Assembly: GCA_948467395.1 (NCBI GenBank)
Contig: CAOKDX010000016.1
Span: 1-64,000, forward strand
Source: an uncultured Clostridia bacterium
Lineage (GTDB): Bacteria > Bacillota > Clostridia > Lachnospirales > Lachnospiraceae
Direction of reading: 5' to 3'
Length of the DNA stretch: 64,000 bases
Shown here: positions 1-8,119 of the stretch, in pieces
How positions within the stretch are numbered: position 1 is the first letter of the stretch
How the letters are laid out: each line of letters opens with the position of its first letter
Position numbers and translations under genes: made by a program
The notes under the pieces: model-generated
Databases searched by the model: none
What the model was told of the DNA's origin: nothing
The model's input: only the letters and a program-made list of their open reading frames with translations

Positions 1-126
1 AAAACCGCAGCCCTATGAAAAATGCTTTGCATTTTTCGTTCCACGAAAGAAAACCTCCCTGATCCATTGTCCCTAGGCTGGCTGAAAACCGCAGCCCTTA
101 AAATAATGCTGAAAACCACAAATCCC
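1..126. repeat. Intergenic dispersed repeat copies with hairpin
   Basis: The block AAAACCGCAGCCCT occurs at 1-14 and again at 85-98, and a degenerate copy (GCTGAAAACCACA) begins at 108. The first copy is followed by a 9-bp stem with a 3-nt TTT loop (17-25 pairing with 29-37). A copy with the same 5' block but a different hairpin lies at 15692-15735. The repeat is cut by the window edge, so its full length cannot be judged. It looks like a small dispersed intergenic element; its function is unknown. Confidence 0.5.
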
Positions 127-145
127 ACCTTATTCCAAAATTTTA

Positions 146-174
146 TTGTGAAATGGCAGAAAATAGTATATACT
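146..174 (+). promoter_or_regulatory. Probable sigma-A promoter for the glycosylphosphotransferase gene
   Basis: A -35 box TTGTGA (146-151) and a -10 box TATACT (169-174) are 17 nt apart. They lie about 45 nt upstream of the TTG start at 220. Confidence 0.55.
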
Positions 175-219
175 TATTAAAGAATTCTACAAAAATGCCA
201 AAGAAAGGACGGTTGCCCT

Positions 220-1647
220 TTGATTAAAGACAATCAGAAGCTGTTGAATTTTTTCAGAGTACTGGTGGATGCGGGAATTATTACACTATCATTTATTGCC
301 GCATATTATCTCCGCTTTGCAGATCACAGTATCCTGATCCGGCTGGAGATCATCAGTGAACCGCTTGGTATATATGGAAGCCTGAAGGACTATTTTCAGA
401 TTCTTTTTATGCTGATACCCTGTTATCTGCTGTCCTACTATTTCTTTCACCTGTATGATCCCAAGCGGGTGAAAAGCCGAAAATCCGAAATTATTAATAT
501 GTTTAAGGCAAACATGATTGGAATTATCTATTGTGTGGCCTTTCTGTTTTTCTACCGGAACAAGGACTATGCCAGATTATTCATTATCATATTTGTAACA
601 CTGAATTTCTTTCTGGAAGTATTATTCCGCTTTGCCACGACTACGATTATGCGCAAGCTCCGCCGGAAGGGGCTGAACCAGAAGCATATCCTCCTTGTGG
701 GCTACGGGCGTACTGCCGAAGGATATATTGACCGGCTGCTGGCACACCCCGAATGGGGATTTTCCATCCACGGCATCCTTGACAGCCACAAGCCGCTTGG
801 ACATGCCTACCGGAATATCCATGTGATCGCACGCATAGATGAACTGGAGAAAATTCTTTCCGAAAATGATTATGATGAAATCGTCATCACCCTGGGACTG
901 GAGCACTATGAACAGCTGGAGAGCATTATCGCCGTAACCGAAAAATCCGGCGTTCACACAAAATTTGTCCCGGACTATAACAATATCCTCCCGACCAAGC
1001 CCTACACAGAGGATGTGGACGGTCTTCCCGTTATCCATGTGCGCACGATTCCCTTATCCGTATCCTTCAACCGCTTTGTCAAACGTCTGACCGATATTGT
1101 CGGCTCCATTGTTCTGATCGCCCTGTTCTCCATCCCCATGCTCCTTGTGGCCCTGGCTGTGAAACTCAGCTCACCGGGACCCCTGATCTTTAAGCAGGAG
1201 CGGGTAGGCCTTCACAACAGGCCGTTTAAGATGTTTAAATTTCGATCCATGGCCGTCCAGGATTCCTCAAAAGAAAAACAGGCCTGGACTGTCCAGGATG
1301 ACCCCCGGGTGACACGGGTCGGTAAATTCATCCGCAAGACAAGCCTGGACGAGCTCCCGCAGTTTTTTAATGTGCTCAAGGGCGATATGAGCCTTGTGGG
1401 ACCCCGCCCGGAGCGGCCGTTCTTCGTTGAAAAATTTAAAGAAGAGGTGCCCCGGTACATGATCAAACACCAGGTGCGCCCCGGCATCACCGGCTGGGCA
1501 CAGGTAAACGGCTACCGCGGCGATACCTCCATACGCCTGCGCATTGACTGTGATCTCTATTATATTGAAAACTGGACGCTGGGTCTGGACATCCGTATAT
1601 TGTTTCTAACCATCTTTAAGGGATTTGTAAACAAGAATGCCTATTGA
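220..1647 (+). CDS. Polyprenyl-phosphate sugar-1-phosphate transferase (exopolysaccharide initiation)
   Basis: This 475-residue membrane protein belongs to the WbaP/WcaJ/CpsE family, which moves a sugar 1-phosphate from a nucleotide sugar to undecaprenyl phosphate and so starts exopolysaccharide or capsule synthesis. The N-terminus carries several membrane segments. A Rossmann-like domain follows (GYGRTAEGYI, about residue 160). The last 190 residues form the bacterial sugar transferase domain: a hydrophobic hairpin, then SSPGPLIFKQERVG, KFRSM, SLDELPQFFNVLKGDMSLVG and PRPERP. The start is TTG, with AAAGGA upstream. No other capsule genes are visible; they may lie upstream of the window. The sugar cannot be told from sequence. 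Confidence 0.9.
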   Translation: MIKDNQKLLNFFRVLVDAGIITLSFIAAYYLRFADHSILIRLEIISEPLGIYGSLKDYFQILFMLIPCYLLSYYFFHLYDPKRVKSRKSEIINMFKANMIGIIYCVAFLFFYRNKDYARLFIIIFVTLNFFLEVLFRFATTTIMRKLRRKGLNQKHILLVGYGRTAEGYIDRLLAHPEWGFSIHGILDSHKPLGHAYRNIHVIARIDELEKILSENDYDEIVITLGLEHYEQLESIIAVTEKSGVHTKFVPDYNNILPTKPYTEDVDGLPVIHVRTIPLSVSFNRFVKRLTDIVGSIVLIALFSIPMLLVALAVKLSSPGPLIFKQERVGLHNRPFKMFKFRSMAVQDSSKEKQAWTVQDDPRVTRVGKFIRKTSLDELPQFFNVLKGDMSLVGPRPERPFFVEKFKEEVPRYMIKHQVRPGITGWAQVNGYRGDTSIRLRIDCDLYYIENWTLGLDIRILFLTIFKGFVNKNAY

Positions 1648-1657
1648 TCATCCAAAA

Positions 1658-1705
1658 AGACTGCGGCAAAGGGCAGACCAGCCTTCTTGCCGCAGTCTCT
1701 TTATT
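1658..1705 (+). terminator. Rho-independent terminator after the glycosyltransferase gene
   Basis: A 12-bp perfect stem (1658-1669 with 1687-1698; AGACTGCGGCAA) is followed by TCTTTATTT, 10 nt after the stop codon. Confidence 0.85.
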
Positions 1706-1798
1706 TGAGATGATCCCCAATATGGATCAGGATAACCTTACCCGCACAGATCCCCTCCCTGGCGGGAGCAAAATAAATTCTGTCCTGCTTGTCCTTGT

Positions 1799-2554
1799 CT
1801 ATGTTATATCTGTTAAACTTGGTGTGCAGTTCACAGTTGATAGTCTCCTTTTTCCGGTACACTCATTCACGAACTCCCGCATTAAGATCTTCAGTCCCTT
1901 CTTATCCCCCTGGGGGGAACATTCTATTCCGGAATCCCGCTGGAACTCCATGGCAATTTCACGATACCCCTTCTTTTCTTTTACCTGCCTGATAAATGTA
2001 ACCTTATAATCATTGAGTGCTGTAAGATGTTCCACAATTTCTTTCCTTATCTCATCAAATTTTCTGTTTAATGAGTTGAGGGACACGGATACTGTTTTAT
2101 CGAAAAAGATATCTGGAAAACAGAATTCCAAATCAGCTTTAAATTCACTTTTACTCTCCATTCCAAGATATCTTCTGCAGATTTCATATATTCTCCCCAC
2201 ACTTGCTGCATAATGGCAGTTATCCTCTTCCCGGAAATTCAGGGCAAAATACTTAGGCTCCCTCACCTTTCCGATTTCTGATTTTAGCTCTTCTAACTCC
2301 TGATCCTCACAATGACAGCCTTTGGACATCCTGATCATCAGCTCTTTTTTTACATCTGCCAGCTCCGGTTCCTTCCTGGAATAAATCCATCGAGCAAAAT
2401 CTTCATATTCGTAAGCTCCTTCCAGATTCAGATTTATTGCTAACATATTATCATTCAGTAAATCCAACAGCTCCATAAACTCAACTATTTTCTCATATTT
2501 TTGTTTCGGCAGCTGCTCTGTTAATTCATCTGTCCATATCGCCTGTATATTCAA
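1799..2554 (-). CDS. Protein of unknown function coupled to a DUF262/AAA module
   Basis: I do not recognise this family. The predicted product is a soluble 251-residue protein, rich in Glu and Lys, with no signal peptide or membrane segment. I place the start at a TTG codon (2554-2552) that overlaps the TGA stop of the upstream ATPase gene as TTGA and has GAGGAGG 6-8 nt upstream; the longer reading frame to 2623 has no such support. The overlap implies translational coupling. By position it is the third member of a DUF262-ATPase-unknown operon and could be an effector or accessory subunit. That role is inferred from context only. Confidence 0.75.
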   Translation of the reverse strand: MNIQAIWTDELTEQLPKQKYEKIVEFMELLDLLNDNMLAINLNLEGAYEYEDFARWIYSRKEPELADVKKELMIRMSKGCHCEDQELEELKSEIGKVREPKYFALNFREEDNCHYAASVGRIYEICRRYLGMESKSEFKADLEFCFPDIFFDKTVSVSLNSLNRKFDEIRKEIVEHLTALNDYKVTFIRQVKEKKGYREIAMEFQRDSGIECSPQGDKKGLKILMREFVNECTGKRRLSTVNCTPSLTDIT

Positions 2555-3672
2555 TTTTTCCTCCTCAACTCCCTCAGTCTCCGCAGATCCTGTTCTTCCT
2601 GATCCAGAAATCCGTCCGGCCATTTCAAAAGATCCATTCTTTCGTTCAGTTCTATCCGTTCCACATGATGTTCACCCTTTTCATAATCAATTGAAAAATA
2701 GTTAATGCAGATATCCTCCGTGGCCATCTCCAGCTGCAGGGCAGCTATTCTTATCCCATTGATCACATGCTCGCTGTGCGTCTCCAGTATGATCTGCACT
2801 CCTGCCTTGGCCATCATCGCCAGAAAATACCCAATTCTGGACTGACCCGCAGGATGCAGATGTGCTTCCGGGTTTTCAACAATGAGCATACCCTGCTTTT
2901 CCGCCAAAAGTCCGGAAAGTACGATTGGCAGCACATAAGAGATGCCGAATCCAAAATTATAGGGTGACATAAATCCGGTGTCAAAGACCTGCTGCCTCAA
3001 TTCCAGCTGACTTATGCCCAGATCGTTCAGCTCCTTTACATTCAATTCAACACCAGGAATAATATAATTCATCCAGTACTCAACCTGTTTACCCGCCGTA
3101 TTCACCCTTTTCCCCTCATCAAAGGGAAACATTCTGGCTTCCTCAATACGGTCAAGCTCCCGTTCTCTCAAAAAATGAAATGTGTTTTCCCCATGGATGC
3201 CGCATCCCAGAACAGCAGAAGTTGTTATATCCTGATATTTTCTCGGACCCTGTCTCTCTGCATTCAAATAATAAAACCTCTCCGAAAATACCCCCTGCCT
3301 TTCCTCCAATTCTTTTAAAGAATACCTATTTTCTGTTATCAGCTGTATCGGCCTGTCGGGAACGGAGCACAGTCTGAATCCCATGTCATCTATGTAGATA
3401 AATATATCTTCTTTATCCCTGGAGGATTTGATCCTTTGTGAATCACCCAATTGCAGGCCATATACACCGTTTAATCTGATTTCATAATCCCTGACTGCCG
3501 TATCCCGGTACAGCCGGGCCGCATCAAAAACCTGCCTCACAAGAAGAAAGCTCTGAATCAGAGATGACTTCCCGACAGAATTCATTCCGGCACAGACCGT
3601 TATCTTCCCTAATTCAATTTTCTTTTTTTCTGCAAAGCATTTGAAGTTTTCAATCGTTATTGTTTTATTCAT
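2551..3672 (-). CDS. AAA family ATPase, DUF3696-like (SMC/OLD-type ABC ATPase)
   Basis: A 373-residue ABC/SMC-type ATPase. Residues 1-20 (TITIENFKCFAEKKKIELG) and the Walker A motif GMNSVGKSSLIQ near residue 30 form the classic N-terminal strand and P-loop. The Walker B/D-loop region is MLIVENPEAHLHP near residue 265, followed by the switch histidine in ILETHSEHVINGIR. The C-terminal WPDGFLDQEEQDL resembles the short DUF3696 tail. Such proteins occur in OLD-like, Gabija-like and other defence modules, usually with a nuclease encoded alongside. The ATG abuts the TAA stop of the DUF262 gene with no gap, and the stop overlaps the start of the next gene, so the three proteins are probably made together. 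Confidence 0.85.
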   Translation of the reverse strand: MNKTITIENFKCFAEKKKIELGKITVCAGMNSVGKSSLIQSFLLVRQVFDAARLYRDTAVRDYEIRLNGVYGLQLGDSQRIKSSRDKEDIFIYIDDMGFRLCSVPDRPIQLITENRYSLKELEERQGVFSERFYYLNAERQGPRKYQDITTSAVLGCGIHGENTFHFLRERELDRIEEARMFPFDEGKRVNTAGKQVEYWMNYIIPGVELNVKELNDLGISQLELRQQVFDTGFMSPYNFGFGISYVLPIVLSGLLAEKQGMLIVENPEAHLHPAGQSRIGYFLAMMAKAGVQIILETHSEHVINGIRIAALQLEMATEDICINYFSIDYEKGEHHVERIELNERMDLLKWPDGFLDQEEQDLRRLRELRRKN

Positions 3673-5046
3673 TTAATTGCTCCCCACAATTTTATTGATT
3701 TTATTATATACTATCTTCACATTTTTCGCATCGTTTGTCCCCATGGAAAGAGCGCCCGTAAAAGTATCGTCCTTCTGTATCGCCTGATTCAGGCTGTTTT
3801 TGATAGCCTCTGTATCTTTTTTTTCAATCTCCTCCGGCCGGTATTTCCTCAATACCCGGGATAGACCAAGAAATAGTGATTTATTTATAAAACTTGCCTT
3901 TCTAAATGCCGAATCCCCAAATATCATATAAGCATTGATCATGGAATTCATAAATTCTTTCCGCATCGTTTCCAATAGTACTCTATCTGCACCATTCAGA
4001 CTGGTTACCGTATCATCCAGAAGTTCATCCATTCCCCCTTTGTACTCCTGAATATCTGAAACACCGGAATCAATCAGGTAAAATGCAATAAACCGGAGAA
4101 TCAGCTCCTCGTCCGCCATCCTGACGGGGCTGACGCTCCCTCTGGTTGCTTTTATAAATTCTTCCGATCTGGATAAGGAATGCAGAAATTCCCTTGTTCT
4201 TCTGTTGGCAAGACAGTTCCGGATCTCCTGATTGTTCAGGGCCTTGCCGCCGGTATTGATCCTTTTAAAAATATCGTACTTAACCTTGCCCGGCGTCTGT
4301 GGATCGATCACATTGATATAGAGCTGTGTCTGCTCGATTCTTCTGGAAAACATTCCGCTGAGACTGAGATCTTTTGGCAATGCTTTATTCTTATACCACT
4401 GCCCCTCGCATTCGGACAGATATTCAAGATTTTTTAACTTGAACTCATTATTCAAAAATGATTTAATCACCGTTAGTCTCTGCACTCCATCCACTACCTG
4501 GAATAGCCCCTCCCCATCCTGGGCAAAATAGAAAACGGGCAGGGGAATCCGTAATAATAACGACTCGATCAGGCGGGACTTTCTGGTGATATCATTCCAC
4601 ACAAAACCGCGCTGAAAGTCTGGTGAAAGATCTATGTCTCCATCGTTGATCATAGTATAGATCTGCCCAATGGAAAATGTTTTTGTGTCTACCCGGATCA
4701 GCTTGGGATCATATGGATTAAACTTCTCCGTATTATTTCCCTCTGATTCCACAGCATCATCAAAGCCATCCCTCTGTTCCATGGTCATCTTCATTGTTTC
4801 TTCAAACAGCCGCTCTTCAAACCGGTGTCTCAGCTCATGCTCCGAATCTGCTATATTTTTCCCTTTCTGCACACGAACCGGCTTTCTTCCCTTCTCCTCC
4901 AAGACAAAAGCAAGGTCAAAATCAGGGCCGGGGTATTCATCCTCCTTTTTCCGCCAGATGACCTTGCCATCTTTTTCTTCCTTTTCCAGTAAGATTTCAA
5001 TATCCTGTTCGTCTACATCTAAGATCCTGATCAACATATCCATCAT
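3673..5046 (-). CDS. DUF262 domain protein (GmrS/ParB-like fold), no HNH domain
   Basis: A 457-residue protein. Its DUF262 core spans about residues 120-330: DFQRGFVWN, LIESLLLRIPLPVFYF, VVDGVQRLTVI and FKRINTGGKALNNQEIRN. In GmrSD and BrxU enzymes, DUF262 binds and hydrolyses NTP and works with a DUF1524 HNH nuclease to cut modified phage DNA. No HNH motif is visible in the C-terminal third, so the nuclease half is missing or replaced by the following genes. The N-terminal 115 residues are charged and not recognised. AGGGAGG precedes the start. It follows the helicase gene by 29 nt and abuts the ATPase gene. A defence function is inferred, not proven. Confidence 0.8.
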   Translation of the reverse strand: MMDMLIRILDVDEQDIEILLEKEEKDGKVIWRKKEDEYPGPDFDLAFVLEEKGRKPVRVQKGKNIADSEHELRHRFEERLFEETMKMTMEQRDGFDDAVESEGNNTEKFNPYDPKLIRVDTKTFSIGQIYTMINDGDIDLSPDFQRGFVWNDITRKSRLIESLLLRIPLPVFYFAQDGEGLFQVVDGVQRLTVIKSFLNNEFKLKNLEYLSECEGQWYKNKALPKDLSLSGMFSRRIEQTQLYINVIDPQTPGKVKYDIFKRINTGGKALNNQEIRNCLANRRTREFLHSLSRSEEFIKATRGSVSPVRMADEELILRFIAFYLIDSGVSDIQEYKGGMDELLDDTVTSLNGADRVLLETMRKEFMNSMINAYMIFGDSAFRKASFINKSLFLGLSRVLRKYRPEEIEKKDTEAIKNSLNQAIQKDDTFTGALSMGTNDAKNVKIVYNKINKIVGSN

Positions 5047-5075
5047 TGAAAAACATCCTCCCTTGTCACGATAAT

Positions 5076-7478
5076 TTATTCCTTCCCCCAGAACTCCCCC
5101 AGCACCCGTTTCATCCCTTCACAGTCCACCACATCGTAGGGAAACCACTCTCTGGGAAAAAGATCCCGGTACTGCCGCTGGAGAAACCGCTCGTCCAGAA
5201 GCAGGATGGCGCCTCTGTCCTCCGCCGTGCGGATCACCCGGCCTCCCGCCTGGAACACTTTATTCACCCCGGGAAAAAGATAGGCATAATCAAAGCCCTT
5301 TCCATTCTTCTCATCGTAATACTGCCGGAACAGCTCCCTCTCATGGCAGACCATGGGCAGGCCGGTCCCGACAATGACGGCCCCGATCAGCCGGTCCTCT
5401 TTCAGATCAATCCCCTCACTGAAAATACCGCCCATGACGCAGCAGCCTATGACGATGCCCCCTGCCTGCCGGTCAAAGGCCTCCAGAAACTCTTCCTTCT
5501 CCTTCTCCCTCATATCGCTGTTCTGCACAAGAAGACGCTGTCCCTCCTCCGGTTCCAGCCTTGCCACGATCTGCTCCATAAAAGAATACGATGGAAAAAA
5601 CACCAGATAATTGCCCTCTTTTGTCCGGACAAACTCCCGGATGTATTCTGCGATGCGCCGGTATTCCTCCGGCCCCCGTCTGGTATACTTGCTGGTGACG
5701 TCCCGGGCAATAAGGATCTTCCTCTGTTCTGTGAGAAAGGACGACCGGGCATAGACCGCGCTGTCCTCCCTCGCCCCGGTAAGCTGCTCCTTATAATAGC
5801 GGATGGGCAGCAGCGTGGCGGAAAAGAGAACCGCCGCGCGCCCCCGCTCCATTACCTCTTTTAACTGCGCCGACGGATCCATGCACTGGAGCTTCACACG
5901 GAAATTCCCCTCCCCGTCATAGTCCGTATAAATCCGGTACTTCTCGTCCAGACAATCCAGCACGGCGGAGAATCTCCTGATGTCGAAATAGAACGACAGC
6001 ATGGCCTCCCGCTCCGGCAGTGCCGGATAATCCCTGGCAAACAGCTCGTAATCCGCAATGATCCGCAGAAGCTGAAAGGAAAAGGAACCCACATCCTGCA
6101 GTACTTCAAATTCATCGCAATCGTGTTTCCAGCCCAGCATGCACCGGTTCGCCGCCTCCAGTGATTTTTCAAATTTTCGGAGATCGTACTGCACCTCCGG
6201 ACGCTTTTCATGCTTCTGCACCGACTTAATAATTCTCTTTACTACCAGAAAATCTTCCTTCACCAGACTGGCGCTGTACATCTCCCTTCCCCGCTCTACC
6301 AGATTATGCGCCTCATCCACCAGAAAGGTCATATTTCCCTTTTTCTCGGCGGCGAAAAACCGTCTCAGATAAACATTGGGGTCAAAGGCGTAGTTGTAAT
6401 CGCAGATAACGGCGTCCGCGTACAGCGCCGCATCCAGTCCCATTTCGAAGGGACAGACCCGATGCTTCGCGGCATAGGAGAGTATGATCTCCCTGCTGAG
6501 CCGCTCCTCGCTTACCAGCATATCATATACCGCCTCATTCACCCTGTCGTAATGTCCCGCCGCCCTCTCGCAGTCCCCCGGATTACATGACACCCTGTCA
6601 AGAACACACATCTTTTCCTTTGCTGTGATGGTGATCGGTTTGAAGGTTAGCTTCTGTGCACACAGGAGAGCAAAACACTCCTCTGCCACCGTCCGGGTAA
6701 TGGTTTTTGCCGTCAGATAAAAGATCCGGTCACTGAGCCCCTCCCCCATTGCCTTCACCGCTGGAAATACAGTTGTGATCGTCTTCCCCACCCCGGTGGG
6801 CGCCTGAATGAAAAGCCTCTTCTTATCCTCTATTGTATGATAGACTACTGCTGCCAGCTCCTTCTGTCCATCGCGGTAAGCGAAAGGAAATACCAGTTCC
6901 TGAATAGAAACATTTCTCTTTCTCTTCCAGTCATATTCATATACCGCCCACCTCTCATAGCGCTCCATCAGGTCATGAAACCATTCCGTGAGATCTTCCC
7001 GGTGAAAGGTCTCACAGAACCTCCGGATCCGTTCTGTCTCCATGTTACAGTAAGTCACCTGAACTTCAATCTCCGGCAGCTCCTCTCTCTCCGCCACCAT
7101 AAATGCATAACACATGGCCTGTGCCTTGTGGACGAATACCGGTTCCTTCAGCTCCCGGATATCCATATACACCCCCTTGATCTCGTCGATCATCACGCGG
7201 TCCTTCTCCCGGAAGACCCCGTCCGCCCGTCCCTCGATCTTCAATAAAAATTCTGACCCATATTCCCGGCTCCTCATTTCCTGCATGGCAAAGAGTGAGA
7301 CCTCCGGTTCATAGCCGGGTCCCATACTTCTCTGGATCTTTTTGTGTATCTTATTTCCCATCTGCATGGCTTCGGTATTGGGCGCCCCGGAACCGGCAGA
7401 TACGATATCTCCCTCCCGGAAGATAAACTCTACCAGATTCCGCACCGATATCTTGACGATTTCTATCTCTTCACTCAT
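5076..7478 (-). CDS. DinG/Rad3-type ATP-dependent helicase with N-terminal Cas4-like nuclease domain
   Basis: An 800-residue protein. Residues 1-190 look like a PD-(D/E)XK nuclease of the Cas4/RecB type (EGRADGVF then VMIDEIKGVY). An XPD/DinG helicase follows: Walker A QAPTGVGKTITT near 230, four cysteines between about 290 and 345 consistent with an iron-sulfur cluster (CVLDRVSCNPGDC and CPF), the DEAH box FLVDEAHN near 387, and motif VI QAGGRVIRTAEDRG. It probably unwinds and processes DNA during repair. It is transcribed away from the sigma gene and ends 29 nt before the DUF262 gene, so one transcript is possible. No Shine-Dalgarno site precedes the ATG, and a promoter sits directly on it. 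Confidence 0.85.
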   Translation of the reverse strand: MSEEIEIVKISVRNLVEFIFREGDIVSAGSGAPNTEAMQMGNKIHKKIQRSMGPGYEPEVSLFAMQEMRSREYGSEFLLKIEGRADGVFREKDRVMIDEIKGVYMDIRELKEPVFVHKAQAMCYAFMVAEREELPEIEVQVTYCNMETERIRRFCETFHREDLTEWFHDLMERYERWAVYEYDWKRKRNVSIQELVFPFAYRDGQKELAAVVYHTIEDKKRLFIQAPTGVGKTITTVFPAVKAMGEGLSDRIFYLTAKTITRTVAEECFALLCAQKLTFKPITITAKEKMCVLDRVSCNPGDCERAAGHYDRVNEAVYDMLVSEERLSREIILSYAAKHRVCPFEMGLDAALYADAVICDYNYAFDPNVYLRRFFAAEKKGNMTFLVDEAHNLVERGREMYSASLVKEDFLVVKRIIKSVQKHEKRPEVQYDLRKFEKSLEAANRCMLGWKHDCDEFEVLQDVGSFSFQLLRIIADYELFARDYPALPEREAMLSFYFDIRRFSAVLDCLDEKYRIYTDYDGEGNFRVKLQCMDPSAQLKEVMERGRAAVLFSATLLPIRYYKEQLTGAREDSAVYARSSFLTEQRKILIARDVTSKYTRRGPEEYRRIAEYIREFVRTKEGNYLVFFPSYSFMEQIVARLEPEEGQRLLVQNSDMREKEKEEFLEAFDRQAGGIVIGCCVMGGIFSEGIDLKEDRLIGAVIVGTGLPMVCHERELFRQYYDEKNGKGFDYAYLFPGVNKVFQAGGRVIRTAEDRGAILLLDERFLQRQYRDLFPREWFPYDVVDCEGMKRVLGEFWGKE

Positions 7479-7485
7479 AATCTAT

Positions 7486-7514
7486 AGTATAAAACAAGAA
7501 AAAAATTCATGCAA
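7486..7514 (-). promoter_or_regulatory. Sigma-A promoter abutting the helicase start codon
   Basis: On the minus strand, TTGCAT (7509-7514) and TATACT (7486-7491) are separated by 17 nt. The ATG begins 7 nt after the -10 box, where transcription would start, so the mRNA may be leaderless. Confidence 0.55.
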
Positions 7515-7593
7515 CACTTTCTGATGGATCAGAGTCTATTATATGTCGACAATATTACTATTTACAAGGCCCATGCGCGATAGGGAGGTTACT

Positions 7594-8100
7594 ATGACAA
7601 ATACAGAATGGATGCTGGTGAGCATGGCAAAAAACGGGGACGCCCACGCTTTCGCCAAGTTATATGAAACCTATTACAGCGACCTATACCGGTTTGCTGT
7701 GTGTTTGATGAAAAGCACAGCTGCCGCCGAGGATGCAGTGAGCTCCGCTGTCCTGAAAGCATATGAAAATCTGCCGGGACTGCGGAAAAATGATTCTTTT
7801 CGCAGCTGGCTGTTCCGTATTACAGCAAACGAATGCCGGAGCATGCAGAAAAACCAGTCCATATATCTGTCAGATGCGGACTGGTCCGAGCCCGGCGCAC
7901 TGGAAACTGGATATGAGGCCTCGGAGGTGGAAGAAATTCTTTCCCTGCTGACGGAGGAGGAGCGTCTCATCGTAACCCTGTCTGTTTTTGCAGGCTACAG
8001 CAGCCGGGAGATCGCCGGCGTGGTACATAAACGGGAGGGAAGCGTCCGGTCCATTAAGAGCCGCGCTTTCGCCAGACTCCGGAATACGATAACCAGATAG
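7594..8100 (+). CDS. ECF-type RNA polymerase sigma factor
   Basis: A 168-residue sigma-70 family protein with region 2 (FAKLYETYYSDLYRFAV, AAAEDAVSSAVLKAYE) and region 4 (LLTEEERLIVTLSVFAGYSSREIAGVV) but no regions 1 or 3. This is typical of extracytoplasmic-function sigma factors. I chose the ATG at 7594 because AGGGAGG lies 5-6 nt upstream; the longer frame from 7543 lacks a site. The gene 19 nt downstream encodes a membrane protein that is probably its anti-sigma factor. The inducing signal is unknown, but the partner's large extracytoplasmic propeller suggests a surface or envelope cue. Confidence 0.88.
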   Translation: MTNTEWMLVSMAKNGDAHAFAKLYETYYSDLYRFAVCLMKSTAAAEDAVSSAVLKAYENLPGLRKNDSFRSWLFRITANECRSMQKNQSIYLSDADWSEPGALETGYEASEVEEILSLLTEEERLIVTLSVFAGYSSREIAGVVHKREGSVRSIKSRAFARLRNTITR

Positions 8101-8119
8101 ATAGAAAGGAAGGATCAAT

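Noticed and set aside
1644..2009. 121-codon plus-strand frame after the glycosyltransferase
   Set aside because: It overlaps the terminator and is antisense to the coupled 251-residue gene; it has no family features.
1799..5046. A GmrSD-type type IV restriction enzyme
   Set aside because: No DUF1524 HNH motif is seen in the DUF262 protein or its neighbours, so the name would overstate the evidence.
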